The position numbers and the translations under genes are program-made. Below, piece by piece: positions 45,781-59,488 of a DNA stretch of 64,000 bases (the stretch's first letter is position 1; each line of letters starts with the position of its first letter). The stretch spans positions 7,645,331 to 7,709,330 of the forward strand of contig JAQFVV010006245.1 of the NCBI GenBank assembly GCA_028023455.1, written 5' to 3'. The DNA is from Epiperipatus broadwayi (taxonomy: Eukaryota; Onychophora; Udeonychophora; Euonychophora; Peripatidae). The notes below the pieces were generated by a model. That model did not search any database. It was not told the DNA's origin and saw only the letters and a list, made by a program, of their open reading frames with translations.

Positions 45781-47350
45781 CTTTCTGAAACTATAGGCTG
45801 TCCATTGAACAAGCTATTGAAATTAATGGACATGGATTCTAACAATCTATTTAAAGAGAAAAAGAAATCAGAGCTGAGATGAGGAAATTGAAATAAGTCT
45901 ATGGGACAGTTCAGTCATTTGATCAGAAAAGAGGACAGAAGAGTAATGAGATGGTATTTTTTATCTCATAATAAAATATATAGATGTTCTAGATTTAAAT
46001 TTAATATTTAAGTTTTTTTTTTATAAATAAAATTTATTTAATTTAACTTATACAAACTAAAATAGATTAGTAATGCTAATCTATTAATTAATAAAGTCTA
46101 AAATTTTTTTTTAGTTATATCTTGGTGTGTAAACAGTGAAGAGGGGGGAGGGATAAATTCACACCATTGTTTAAAATGTTAACAAATAATTTTATTGATT
46201 TTTTTTCTTTATAAATGAGTCATTAATTCATCCCAAATTAAGAATCCAGGATCTTAAAAATCTAAGCCAAAAAGATAAAAAATTTTAAGTAACAAATAAA
46301 ATATTTCTGTGACATTTTCTTTGTTGCTGCTCTTAAAAATAGAATTAAAGCATGAGAGTAAAAAAAAAAAACGAATGTTAAGTGAAACAATGGGAGAGGT
46401 CTCTGCAAAGTCTATGTAAATAAATCGATTTATAATGTGATTATTTATGTATTTTTTATTTCAGAGAAGTTCCAATCTAAATAAAGCCATGATTCCTCTG
46501 GGGAATGCTTTTCCCCACAACCATATGTTCAGAGGCAGAGTAGTGAAGGAAGCATCATCACCCAAAGTACAAGAATCAATTATGCTGAAGTACTTCAGCT
46601 AGGAAAATGAATCAGTACTATCAAACATGTATCAATAAGCTATGAACATTATATTATTATCAGTGGCAGTATCTCTCCCACCAATACTTTTATGGTAACC
46701 ATTTTGGATTCAAATGTGTTATGGACCAATTCAATAATCTATGTTGGATTTCCACTGTGTAACAGCACAATAAGTTTCAGACTGGGTAATTATGAATTCA
46801 GTAAATAAAATGCAATTAGATTAATTGATTTGCTAATGTATCAAACTGTTAGGAAATAATACTAAAAGCAATGGAGCATTATTTTAATATAAAATAATTA
46901 TATTTGTCCATAATATGTCATAATTTAAATACCTTTATGTATAGTTTTGGTACTATCTTTTATGTGATCTGATGAATCTTGATTTGTTTGATCCCTGGAT
47001 AAGAATTTTATGGTAGTTAGTTAACAATTAAGAGGGTCAAATCTTTTATTGATACAATATTTTATGCTTAGTTTTTGCTCTGGGTAACTCAGATTATGAG
47101 AGATTTTGGTTGATCAAAGTTACTTACCAATCTTAGTTATGCCCTTTTCCAGACCCTCTTCTAGAATAAAATTAGGAATGGACCACCTTACATAATTCCA
47201 GAAGGTAATCTCTATGTTAGATTACTTATGCCTGCCTAGCTTGAGTCCTGATGTCATTTGTTGAGCAGTGGTTTCAGGAGATCCCTGAGTAATTATTGTA
47301 TCTGTAGTAATAAGGCATTTTTGTTCATATCTCTTGTATAGCTATATTGT

Positions 47351-47420
47351 TATTTAGAGGAAGATTTAATTAATCAAATATTGATTGGAAAGGATTTGGA
47401 GTAAAAATTATGAATTAATA
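47351..47420 (+). pseudogene. Possible retropepsin C-terminal trace
   Basis: Reads EEDLINQILIGKDLE, a stop, then INMI. The ILIG(K/R)D motif near the C-terminus is characteristic of retroviral-type aspartic proteases, and the place just before the 3' LTR fits an element that has lost everything downstream. The DT/SG active site was not found. Confidence 0.35.
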
Positions 47421-47461
47421 TGATAGGGATTTAAACATTGATCAAACAAATTCATTAGATT

Positions 47462-47771
47462 TGTGTTACAAGAGAATTCATAAAAGATTTATTGTTCTTT
47501 AATTCATACATTTACAGTTTAATTTATTAATGATATAAGAAATAAATTTCATTATTACTATAGTGTTACCTACCTATCATTAGTATTTAGTGCATTTAAA
47601 GAATTTTTTATATTGCATAGGTGTTGTGAATATGACTGTTAAATAAATTTAAATCAATTTACTGGAAACGATTTAGAATAATAATTCTTTCTTGTCTGGT
47701 TGCAGATAATGACCTGGTTATACCCTGTAATGATCATATTGCTTTTGTATATGTCAATTTGCATCAAGACA
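47462..47771 (+). repeat. 3' LTR of the gypsy-like element
   Basis: 310 bp from TGTGTTAC to CAAGACA, the partner of 44423-44760. Divergence between the two is substantial (many substitutions and several short indels), so the insertion is old. Confidence 0.7.
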
Positions 47772-48789
47772 ATATATGCAAGCATAAACTCAAATCACTT
47801 TGTTCTTACAGTAATAAAGTCAATGCACAAAAGAGATTAAAATCATACGTGATTATTATAATCATCAGAAATGTGATATTTAATCTTTACAGATACAATT
47901 TATCAAATTCAATTAGAGAATTGTTTGGCAACCAAACATAGATTCTGAATGGAATAGCTACCCACAAAAAAATCTCTTCAACTTTCATAACATTAAAATA
48001 TATAAATAAAATATATAAAGAGTTAAATAAGTAATATAATTAATTATAAATAAAGTTTTTTTTATTACATATATGTTTTATACGTTATTTTGTTTTTAAT
48101 TTAGCATTTTTAAATTATGAAGCAAAAGATAGTAAAAATTAAGAAAGAAAATATTTTTAAAAAGATCTAATAGAGGGTGTAGTAATAAAAAATAAAAGTA
48201 CAATAATTTAAAATATTAATAATTATTTCAATGCAAGTTAGTTAGTTAAAAGAAGGTGTTTTTTTTAAAAAAGCAAGTAAATTAAAAAAATAAAACAGAA
48301 GTTGGATTTAAATATTAATTAGTAAAAAATAACGACATTATTATTTTAAAAAAAAAATTTTCTTAAAAAAAATTAGAATTACAATTTGAGAATTTATATA
48401 ACGTATATTATTTAGAAGTTTTTATTGAGAAATTAATTTTTCAATTTGATTTTAATAATTCAGTAGACTGAAAAATAAGAGCAGATGAAAGATAAATTAT
48501 AAAATAAAGATAAATGTGTTTGCATATGTATAACGTCATGACGAAAACCACGCATTTGCCATTATATCTATATGAATATTATAGATAGTCACAGTTTAGT
48601 GTATTAAATTTGCTACTGTCGAATCTTGGAGTGGAATAGCCACCTATGTATGTGTATAACTTTACTTTGCATTGCAAAAATGTAACAGAATAAGAAAAAT
48701 TGAATTAATAATATATATATATATACCAATTAGTATATAAAAATGATATCAAATGGCGTTAGTATGTGTGTGTATATATGTGTGGATAT
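47772..48789. other. No gene recognised
   Basis: AT-rich DNA with homopolymer runs and a short (AT)n at about 48710-48724. Confidence 0.5.
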
Positions 48790-49997
48790 AGTTATATATG
48801 AGTTTTACAGATATAGAGAAGGCATATGATAGAGTGACTAGAAGTAGATTATGGATAAGTTTAGCAAATCTGGGAATGAATGAAGCTTTAGTGGGTGTTA
48901 TTAAAAAATTATATGAAAATAATTACTGTACATATCAATTAGGGGATATAGAATCAGTTAAAGTTAAAAATGGGGTGGGACTGAGGCGGCGATGCCCTAT
49001 GCACCTATTTTGTTTGTGTTATATTTGAGTGAAATGGAAAGAGCAATAGAAAGTCTTGGAAGAGGGATAGAGATACCATTAATAGGTGGAAGAGAGTATA
49101 TACATTGTCAGGTCTTTTTTGCAGATGATGTCTTTTGTGCAGAAAGAAGAGAAGATATGGAAGTTATGCTGAGGACATGCGCAAGGGTGGGTAAAGATAT
49201 GGGGATTAAATTTAGTGAAGAAAAATCAAATATAATGATGGTGAATACTGGGGAAAGAGAAGACTAAGATTTCTTATTGGGGGATATAAAGTTAAGTGTG
49301 GTGAATAGATGTAGTTATTTGGGAATCATCTTGAGTAATAAGAAAAATTGCTTGGATGAATGGGAGAAAAAATTGATAAATGAAGCAAAGAAAAGAAAGG
49401 GATTGATAAAGAAATTAACAGTGTTTTCATATAATAAATATGATGTAGCTAGAATTGTATGGAAGGGAGTGGCAGTAGCAGGGTTAACATACGGCAATGA
49501 TGCATTATGTGTTAGTAAAGGGGTATTAGTTTGCTTAGAAAAAGTACAAAGGGAAGTAGGAAGACATGCATTAGATGCTGAAGTGTGGACAGCAAAGAAG
49601 GAAATTCAAGGAGAAATGGGATGGTCAAGTTTTTATTTGAGGGATGCAAAAAGCAAATTGAAATGTTTGGTAGATTGCAGTTTATGGATAATAAAAGAAT
49701 AGCCAAAGTAGTATTTAATTGGGTTACAAGTAAAGAGCAGGCAACAAGATGGGTGAGAAAGGTAATCAGTATGCAGAAGATTTGGATAAAGAAGTTATGT
49801 CAGTATACTTGTACAAAAGGTGAGATGATTGTGTTAGGAGGATTGTTGAGTGTTATAGTGGTAAGGAGTGGGATGGAAGAATAGATGCATTAATAAAGTA
49901 ATAGTGAGTTGGAGAGATGGAGAACTAATATGGAGCGTAAAATGAGTTTAAATATATATATATATATATATATATTTAAACCCAATACTCTGTTTAC

Positions 49998-50041
<44 letters not shown>

Positions 50042-50400
50042 GTAAACAGAGTATTGGGTGTGAGTTAATTTATGATAACAGTAAGGAAAGTAGTTTATTG
50101 CTAAAGGCTCAAATGGGATCTTTAGCAACAAAGGAATACACGTAAATGGAAATATATGGGTGATTTAGTCTAAGTTGTGTAAGGAAGGCATAGAAAATAT
50201 TAGGCATCTGTTACTTTAATGTAAATGCTTGGAAGAAAAGGTACAAATAATAAAGTTATGGAAGATTAAATATGAACAAAGTGATTATACAGAAAGTGAG
50301 TTATTAGGTTTTATGCTAGGTTTGGGAAAATATAAGGGGGATTTAGATATGAAGGTCATGGAGTTGACAAAGATTATGTTGTGGAAATAGGATGGAGCAG
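48790..50400 (+). pseudogene. Third LINE type, reverse transcriptase with intact ADD box
   Basis: 5'-truncated non-LTR reverse transcriptase. It starts TDIEKAYDRVTRSRLW at 48804, passes VGLRRRCPM near 48985 (expected GLRQGCP; the frame shifts here), continues PILFVLYLSEMERAIES in the next frame, and has an intact catalytic FFADD at 49115-49129. A third frame begins at about 49277 (CSYLGI), and after another shift near 49660 the thumb region runs to about 49880. Past a long hairpin (49976-50064) a CK-GIENIRHLLL-C segment near 50190 looks like a zinc-knuckle end. The family resembles neither the L1/Tx1-like nor the RTE-like copies here. Dead through frameshifts. Confidence 0.75.
49976..50064. 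repeat. Hairpin around (AT)n inside the LINE
   Basis: CCCAATACTCTGTTTACTTC and its exact complement flank about 40 bp of AT repeat. A second AT run with TTTAAATATAT and ATATATTTAAA borders lies at 49940-49978. Probably AT-driven palindromic duplication after the LINE inserted, or a small foldback insertion. Confidence 0.85.
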
Positions 50401-51739
50401 ATTATGGAAAAACTTAGGGTGGACAATGGAAAAGCAAGGTAAAGTGGCTAACAGGTTTCTCTGAGCATAGCTGCTGATTCTTGACTCCGTTTAATGAGAA
50501 GTCACAGTGCATCACATCACATATCACATGTGTAGCAAAGATTAAAATATGTTTTAAACTATACATACAAACCCTGAATTAAGAAATATTTATATCTGAG
50601 GACTATCACTCTGTAATCATGGTAACTATTCCATAAATACGCACATACCCTTTACATATAATTATCCAGCCAGAAACTCAGTCAGTGTCAGTATTTTGAT
50701 CAATCATAGCAAAATGATCACATGTTAGAATATTGCTAAATCGGGAATAAAGATTTATGACTGAATTTTCAAGAAGAAAAAGCATACTTTGTAATAAGTT
50801 TGAATATAAACAAAACAATAGATTGATTAACATATTTGATTGAAATTAAAGTTATATAATTGAAAGAATTAATGAGGTTTTAAAATATTATTTTATAAAA
50901 TATATATTTGAGTATACTAGAAATATTTATGAAATTCACCAAACTTTTTAATTAAAAAAATAAAACTAAACATTAAAGAGCTTATCTTTTCTTACCCTGG
51001 GCCTTTTATAAAATAAATCAATCTTTCAGTATTTATTAAAGAAGTTTACTTACATAAAATTTTCGAAGATTTAACTTGATGATATAATCATTGCTTTTAA
51101 TGCTTGTTTTAATCTTCAAATATAAATATTTTTTTGTATTTGATTGATTTCCAATAAATATATGGGAATGCCACTTTTCTGATAAATTTAGTAAATATGA
51201 ATCCCTTGGGTTTTAAAAGTATTGTCAAATATATAGTTTTTTTCATGTTTGACATATAAATAGGCTTTTCTAGAGATATTAGGGTCTTTTTGCTGACATT
51301 TTTAAGATCCGTTACCTGGACAGATAAGCGAATAATTCAAAATGTATCTTAACAGCCCATTATTACTGAAGCATTAACAATAGCTCTAATGGTGGCTGCC
51401 CTTTTTCTTATTCGCATGCAGAAAATTTTGTAAATACTATTAATTAACTCTGTATTTCACAAAATACTTTTCTCTCAATGACACTTCTTAAATCATTCTA
51501 ATTAGAAAAAACAAAGAATGCAATTGAAAAAAAAAATTGAATGATTCTTTAACTAATGCATATGTTTTGAAATTTATATTAAAAAAATCACCTAGCATGT
51601 TTTAGTGCTTTTTTAAAAAACGAAAAGAAGCAATTTATTACGTGTTTTTTTTTTTTTTATTAAAAAAAATACTAGTATTTTATAAAAAGTTTCATCGTTA
51701 TTTTAAACTATTATCGATCAACTGCAGATAAAAATCCAA
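50401..51739. other. No gene recognised
   Basis: AT-rich sequence; a patch near 51290-51420 is less AT-rich but has no open frame with a motif. Confidence 0.5.
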
Positions 51740-53290
51740 GTAAAATTCAGTTTTTCTGTTACAACCTCTCATCTTCCTTTCACACTACCAAGCTTTCTTA
51801 TGTCCTCCATCGTTTCATATATGTCTTTTACGATCTCTTGAGATCCAATGTAAAATTTGAACTGTTCATCTATTATCATCTCTTCTATAAATATGTTCAG
51901 TTTAGCTCCATATCAGTCTCTTAATTAATTTAAGGATGTAAGTTATCTCATCCATTTATCTAATTTTTTATCTTTTGTTGCTCCTAGCATAGATTTTTCC
52001 TTACTTTATAAAATAGTCAGAGATCTCTGCATTGTTAAATGTTCAAGTGACTGATTCATAAGTGAGAACTAGTATAACCTGTGCATTAAAAATCTTCCTT
52101 TTCAAACATATAAGCATGTTTTCTTTTAAAATACTAACTTATTTCTAGCAAAAATATTCCATGTAAGTTTAATAATATAATTAATTTAATCCATCACACT
52201 TCTGTTTGTATTAATAATCTGACAAAGGTATCAATGTATTTATAGTTGTTAACTTTTTCTAATTCATCATTACCAATTTTTATTTTTTTTTTCTGTGGAG
52301 GACTATAGAACATTAAAATTTTAATAATTTTAGTATTTACCTTTTATCATATTTTCTTACTATTATCTGATAACTTTTTTATTATTTTCTTAATCTCTGA
52401 AGCATTATTTAGAAAATAACATCATTTGCAAGAACTAGATAGCTTACATAATCTTCATTTACTTTTATTCCCTTAACTTTTCATTTTAATTCACAAAATA
52501 GTTCTTGTAAAATTGCTATAGAAATATTGGAGACATGGAATCAACCTCATATATCCCTTTTCAATGTTAATCTTCTTAATATAATAAGTAATCTAATCAT
52601 GGCTGTTGCATTTTAATAAATATTCTTCAGGATATGCAATATTCCAGGTCACATCTTGATGATACAATCTTTTAATCACTGTTAAAATGCTTATAGAATC
52701 AAATGCCTTTTTGTAATCTATATATCCAAAGCATAATGGCAACTCATATTTATTGGTTCTGTCTATAATTTCTGTGCTAAAACCACTTTTAAATTTAGTT
52801 TATTCTTTTGGCTAGTTTGAGTTCAAAATTTATTATATATGAATTTATGTTGATAAAGATTGTGTATAGAACTGGTAGAAAACTGATTAAGTTCATAATT
52901 TCTAAAATGTTCTTTATTACCTTTTTTAAGTATCAATATTACTACAATATTTTTTCAATCATCTTATATATCTTTATCATTCATACATTTGATATATAGT
53001 TTTGCCCACAATTTTTCTATTTCTTCATCTACATTTTTAAGTTATCAGCAATAATTCCATCATTATCTGGAGATTTTTTCTTCATAGATTTAATTATATG
53101 TTTTACTTCTTCATTTAAATTGCTGGGTTACTCAGAAAATGTAATAAGTTGGGGATACTTTGTTTTCTTGTTCTTTATTGCTATATAATTATTTATAGAA
53201 GTCTTCCACACATTTCATGATGTCATCTCTTATTTTATTAAATAGTTTCATCTTTCTTCTTATTGCAGAAATAACTTCCAATATCTCCTA
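51740..53290 (-). pseudogene. RTE-like LINE, second copy, heavily degraded
   Basis: Same family and strand as 28190-30990. The plus-strand blocks TTACGATCTCTTGAGATCC (51827 region), TCTATTATCATCTCTTCTA (51870 region) and the AATCAAATGCCTTTTTGTAATC block near 52700 have clear counterparts at about 28310, 28355 and 29190. The catalytic box near 52425 has decayed to a LAND-like sequence. The 5' endonuclease half is missing. No frame is open for more than about 60 codons. Confidence 0.7.
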
Positions 53291-56200
53291 AATGATTGAA
53301 GATTGTAAAGTAAAAAGGAAATTGAAAGAGCATGAGAGGGATAAATTAAAGATTACTTATATCAGAAATAGCACATAACCCTTAATGAACCATCTAAATA
53401 AAATATCTGGTGATTGACCATTGTTTATTGGTTATTCATAGTATCTTTATATGTGAAAACTATCTTGCATTTTCAGGTTAACATTTGTTAAGCATTTTAA
53501 AAAGTTTGCACCAAAAAGGTAAATTTATTTATTTTATATATATCAAGCACATTATCTTCACTATTTCTTTTTCAATTTTTAAGCATAATTTAAATAAAAA
53601 TTGGTATTGTGTGTATTTTTTTTTTAAAAATTTAAGTGTGATTATTTTTTGTATGTGTAAAATGGTGTTTTAAAATTGGTATTTTTTAAAAATAAAATCA
53701 AAGAAAAAAAACAAATTATGAATTTTAATATATTTTATTAATCTACAATAAAAATGAAGAGGATTAAAAGAAATAAGGTCCAAGTGCTAGAATAATATCT
53801 CTTGAAGCTATCTTGAAATCTCTGCATTGATGTTTAACCTTTTTTATGTATAACAGGGAGAAGAGTATGTAAACAGACACAACTATACCAAAAGATACAA
53901 AACATAAATACTAAAGCTTTTCTAATTGAAATATTACATAAGGATGAGTAAATTAAAATAAATTAGACAGTTTAAAATATTCTGGAAAAATCTTTTATAA
54001 TGTGCAAATATTTCAGTGTGACACTATACAAAAAATGTTCTATTTAGTCATATATTTTATTGGAACAGCGATTTGTATGATTTCCTATGATACCTTAGAA
54101 ATAATAAATACGATATGCAATACAGTTTAATTTAAATAAAAAATCAGAATAAATTTGCATAATATTATTTCCAATTGATGTGAAATCTAATTGAGCTAAG
54201 AGATTTTTGTGAATGCACATAAATGTTAATTAATCAATAGGTAATTAATCAGTAGGTAATTTTTTTTGGAGGACTTTTGGTACTTGCTAATAATAATTAT
54301 TTCATTTATCGATTTGAGTAGTCTGAAAATAAGATGATAGAGTAATAATAAGAATATGTCATTTCTATATCATAAGTAAACTGATTGCGTGTAAGATAAA
54401 TTCAATTGAGGTTTATAAAAGAGACTGCTATGATTATTCACCATAGAAAATTTTGAAAGTGAGTTAATTTGTAATTTCAATATCTTTGTGAAATTGATGA
54501 TGGAAATAAAGTAGAAATTTTAATTTATATAAATATGTTAAAAGACAACATTTTTTGAATGAAATGATAAGTAAGCTTTTAAATATATAGAGTAATGATG
54601 AGCAGTTACGTTTTAATCTTGTGCCTCTTATTATTAAAAAAAAGAGAAGAAAACAATTGTAAATTAGCCAATAAGGTATGTTGAGACTAATATATTGTAC
54701 TATTACATAATAAATGTTTTTCATATTACTGTTAGTTATGAAAAGATTTGAATATCAAATAACTTTATTGATTTGAAAATTACTATTAGATCTTCCATAT
54801 TGGCTATAAATTTAATAGTAATCTCTAAAGTTAAAACAAGATCTAAGAAGTTACTCATTAAGAATTCTATTAAGAAATTTAAATAAAAAGTAAATAGAAA
54901 GTTAATAAATGATATACCTGATTGTGTTATGAATATCTAAAAAAATGGAATATATCTATTGAGAAAAATTTGTGTTTTCTAATATAAAGTAAATAGATGA
55001 GCGCACATTCAAAAATTCATCTTTAAAGATGAGTTTTGGGAGTGTCACATAGTCAAATATTCCCTGTATGTCAATTGGATAATTGAAAGTATATACAATT
55101 TATGATATCAGATATGTTATAAAACTGATAAACCCTAATATTTTTATATACTGAAAAAAGCAAATATGGTTAAATTTAAAATTTTTACTAATAATTTCTT
55201 CAAAAATTCTAACTGTCAATGATACCAAAGAGATAAATTATAAATTGCTGATGGGGTAGGATTGGAATGATGATATATATGGTATAAATCATAAATTTAT
55301 GCTTAAAAACAAAGAAGTTAAAAATAAAAATGATGGACTGAATATTGTTACACAATATTTAAAACAAAACTGAGTTTGGTAGAAGTATCAAAAGTTACAA
55401 GTAAAAATTGTCAATGCTCTATATTTCAGGCTAATATAAATCTAACTTTAAGATGGAGTGCAATAAAAAAAAGAATCCATAATAAATTATGATATTTTTG
55501 TAGATTTTGTTTGTAATGATCACAGATTATTATGTGCAGACTGTAAATTATGTCATTTGTTTACAAAATCTAGAAAATGATAATGAAATGGTTCTTATTT
55601 CAATACTCCAAAAATATAATTTTTATTTCATATGTGTATGCATTGTAAATAAAACTGAAATATTTTGGAGGGTATTGTTTTGTTATTTACTAGCATTGTG
55701 GAATGTAGAAAGAATATTGAATTGATAAAAAATGATAAGATATGCCAAAAAATCAATTGTAAGTTGTGCTTGTTTTGTTATCTATAGAAAAGAGAATAAT
55801 CTAGTAAATGAACATATTGCCTACAGAGCTATAAATAATTCATTAAAAAGTGCAAGAGTAAGACAGGTTTGTAATAGTATTCTTTAATAATATATTTGTA
55901 AAATAAAATTAGAATCAGCCGAAAATGAACATTTTGTATGATACTCAGAGCTTCATGATTAAAAAAAAAATTAATTACTATTATTTTAGATAATAATAAT
56001 GAATAATATAAACCATAAATTGATGACATATATTTGACAATCAATATAAGAAAGTGTCTAGAGAAAAAAGTGAAAAGAAAAGGAGTTTATTATATCTCTA
56101 TGCTGACATATGCAATTATTGTGAAAATAGCATCTGCAGTCAATATAATATAGAATAAATTGTGCTAAAAGTATTTAAATTACTAAAGATTTTTTATAAA

Positions 56201-58170
56201 AAGTCAAAGTATAAAATTCTGAATGTGAAAAAAACCTTAAAATTAAGTGTTTTGGAGGAAATGTGGACTGTAAAAGAAATAGTTTTGTCAAATGGATCAA
56301 TATTGGAAGATATATGTTTTTTGGTCTCAAGTAAGCCAGCCTTGTGATATTTTTACTTATATAATATATAAAAAATATATATAATTTTTTAAAGGAGTTA
56401 AAACAATGACCATTAACAGCTTTAGTTTAGCATCAAAATTAATTAAGTGTTTTTAAAAAATATGCACAATGCCAATCATATGAAATTATAAGGTTTTAGT
56501 AGGTGTAACTATTTTATCTGGATAAAGAATGAAGACAGCCTGCATCAAAAATTATTAAATTTAATTGATTGTTGTTGAATATTTGATATTACAATGTGAT
56601 GGTAAGGCATTTTTAAAGGGACTGGGCTATAATCTAGTAATGAAGTTATAGCAGTAGATGTTCACGTGCTTAAAAGGATATCCAAATAATATATCAATAG
56701 TATTGATTTTTTTGATATTTTTTATAAATGATTGTTTTCCTTCAGTTCTTCATTTTATATTGGATTAAAATTAATTTGTCTTATATTAGATGTGATTATG
56801 ATGATTACAAGTTCTGATGATATGAGTTGTATCTAACCTAATTTTATTTTCTGATTTGTCACTGATAAGTTTATATAAGTAATAGATATTTATTTTGTGT
56901 TATGTTTAAAGTAATAGGACAAACAATATTTGGTTGTTGTTAGAATAGACACTTTTTTTATCTGTTTCTGCAAGAGTGAGAAAAATGATCAAGTGTAATT
57001 GTTGCACTGCTATATCTTTTAATACAAATATGAGATATACTGTATGTGAGTAATTTAGGAGTAGAATACTGATTCCATGAAATTGGTAAATGAGCAAATT
57101 TTCAACTTAAAATAGAACAAATGTATCTATTGTTTAAAATCATCTGCATAGTAAAAAAGTTATAAAATATTATGAGATTTCTTCAGACACATAAGATAAA
57201 CTAGACACTATTTCATAAAAAAAAACATTGATTCACTAAAGTTTGCATATTCAAATGATAACAAAATAATATCTAATAGGAACATGAATAGTAATCTGAT
57301 CAGATGGCTCATATAACACAAGATTTGATTAATAATAATAAAAAAAAAACTTGTGCATGTTCTGAAAACCAGATTTTACAAATGACAAATAAATTGTATA
57401 TATATATATTAAATTGGAGTGAATAGAGAATTTATATAATATTTTTAAATGTTTTTATTTTTATGAAGACTTGTTAAATAAAGTCTAAAATTAAAAATTG
57501 ATGGACCAATGGTGGATATTTATCAATGTCTCATGCACAATAGCTTTATTTTAAAAAATAAACATTAATGCAGGTATGATTTTACTGAATTCTTCCAATA
57601 TCTCACTGTAATTTTGTTCTAGTGAAGAATAAGTAGTTTTTCAATATAAATAAGTTTGTGTCAAGGCTTCTTAAGTACTATTTTATTTATATCAGAATCA
57701 ATAATTTATAATAATTCACTTTCATTGTTATTATTTTGAAAAGTATTTGTAATACATATGTATTATTTTCAATGATAGTAGAAATTATCTTAATATAAAA
57801 TGGGCCTGGGATCCTTTGATTATTGAAAAAAATTCAAAACAATTTTTTTCCCTGTTTGTTTTAATATAATTTATATTCTCAAAATATTTTGTTATAAATT
57901 ATTTTTATAAAAAAAAAAAATTATTGAGCATTTTAAAAACGAATTATATTTAAATTTGAGAATAATAAATTTTATCAGACTTGCTTTTGAAAAATTATAT
58001 TTAAAAAAAAAGTAAAAAATAATTATGTATGGTGGAGAATTAATTGTCTTAAGGATAAAATGATAATTAAAAAATAGAAAGGAATAAAAATAATTAAAAA
58101 ATAAAGGAAATGAAATAAAAGAGAAAAGCATATTTTAAAATGGAAAAGATAATGAAATAGAAAAAAGAAA
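53291..58170. other. No gene recognised
   Basis: Nearly 5 kb of AT-rich DNA. Several 60-85-codon frames (for example 54464-54724 minus, 55507-55725 plus, 56162-56347 plus) show only Ile/Leu/Phe/Asn/Lys-rich composition. The stretch 54980-55560 hints at old coding DNA (less biased residues over broken frames), but I cannot name a family. Confidence 0.4.
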
Positions 58171-59300
58171 AGCAATAAATGAACATATTAGGAATGGGAT
58201 TTAAATATGTAAAAGAAGGAGGTGGGTGGAAGAGAAATAAAATGAAACTTGAAGATTTAATAAATAAATTAGACGTAATAAATGCTGTAGAAATACTATT
58301 AAAGAATAAAATAAATCAATTTCAAAGAATTTACTGTACGAAAGTTAGAATTGTAGATAACATTTAAAAAAAAGGGAAATTGTTTTTATTACTAAAGAAA
58401 TATATATGCTTAAAGTTTGTGTGTCTGGGAATAATTGGATTATTTGGAATAAAATATTTATAGTTGTCCTATAAGATATTAATACTTTTATAAAAAGATA
58501 TGATTATAATAATATTAGAGTTTAAAGGTCATATAGAGAAAATTATATTAAAAAAAATAAAAGTCTCTTAAAATTGTTCTGTAATAATATTAGGGTGACT
58601 TATAAGCAGAAATATAAAATCATGGTTGTTATTAAAAGACAAAAAAGAAATTAAGAAGATACAAAAAATTAAAAATTTTGCTGAGTAGTAAAAAACAGGT
58701 TCATTTAATTATAATTTTTTATTAATAGAAGTTAGAAATAAGTAGATATAAAAGAAATTAAGTATAAACAAAATAAAAAAATCAGTTATAGTATATAAAT
58801 AACAAGGTTGAATTAAAAAATATATTACAACGTTTTAGAAAAGGGAATGCAAATTAGCAATATATTGGATTATAAAAAAATATTTAAAAACATTAGAGAA
58901 GTAGTTAGTAAATATTTAATTAAAAAGAAAAAAATTATTCAAAATTTGCAAAATATACTTTAGTTAATATGAAAAACAAATTAGAAAAAATGTAAAAGAT
59001 GGTGAAGAAAACAATGCAGATATCATATATAAAAATCTGAAAATGTACTTAGAAAAGAAAAATAATGCAAAAGTGAAATTGAATTAAGAAAAATGGAAAA
59101 TAAATAAAAATTAATAGAGTATATAAAAATACAGGAAGAGATATTAGAAAACGGAAGTATATTTAACAATAAAAGCAATAAAAAGTTTGAATTGATAGAT
59201 AAAGAGATTATATAAATAATATATAGTTAGAAGAGAATTGGAAAAAATTCTAAACACTTAAATAAAAAACAGGGTTGAAATAAAACAAAGAAAAAATAAA
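58171..59300 (+). other. A-rich, possibly once-coding region
   Basis: A 62-codon open frame (58179-58367) begins MNILGMGFKYVKEGGGWKRN and is followed by about 900 bases that are strongly purine-rich on this strand, with Lys/Glu/Asn-rich broken frames. This asymmetry is typical of retroelement ORF1 or gag remnants, but no diagnostic motif is visible. Confidence 0.25.
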
Positions 59301-59385
59301 ATTTGATATTGGTATTAAAGAGAGAATTAATAAAAGAATTATGATTAACCCTAACATTTAAAAAGCTAAAGTGGTTAATGTCTTT

Positions 59386-59488
59386 TTTTTTCATGTGTCA
59401 AAGCATCGGCCGGGAAGTGAACCCACAAACCTGGGACAACTGCTTGTAAGGCCGCTGGTGCTGACCACTTGGCCACCAACATTTGACA
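59386..59488 (-). mobile_element. Short tRNA-derived SINE with 14-bp target duplication
   Basis: On the minus strand a tRNA-like head contains box A TGGCCAAGTGG and box B GGGTTCACTTCC, ends in CCCGGCC, and is followed by about 25 bases and a short poly-A (plus-strand T run at 59386-59391). It is flanked by perfect copies of TGGTTAATGTCTTT at 59372-59385 and 59489-59502. Only about 100 bp long, so it is essentially a tailed tRNA retropseudogene or minimal SINE, mobilised by a LINE machinery. The GC-rich sequence stands out from its surroundings and suggests a recent insertion. Confidence 0.85.

Larger units (their letters stand above)
44423..47771 (+). mobile_element. Degraded Ty3/gypsy-like LTR element, internally deleted
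   Basis: Two direct repeats (44423-44760 and 47462-47771) begin TGTGT and end in ACA. They enclose 2.7 kb with a gag-like region (45370-45780) and, near its 3' side, a trace of a retropepsin C-terminus (47351-47420). Reverse transcriptase, RNase H and integrase are missing, so the copy is deleted or was non-autonomous. No target-site duplication is recognisable and all frames are closed. Confidence 0.65.

Noticed and set aside
53474-53516. Possible microexon between TTTTCAG and GTAAATTT
   Set aside because: The 43 bp encode nothing recognisable and both splice motifs are common by chance here.
59386-59488. Functional tRNA gene
   Set aside because: Good boxes A and B, but the acceptor stem does not close convincingly, and the T run plus target duplications show a retroposed copy.
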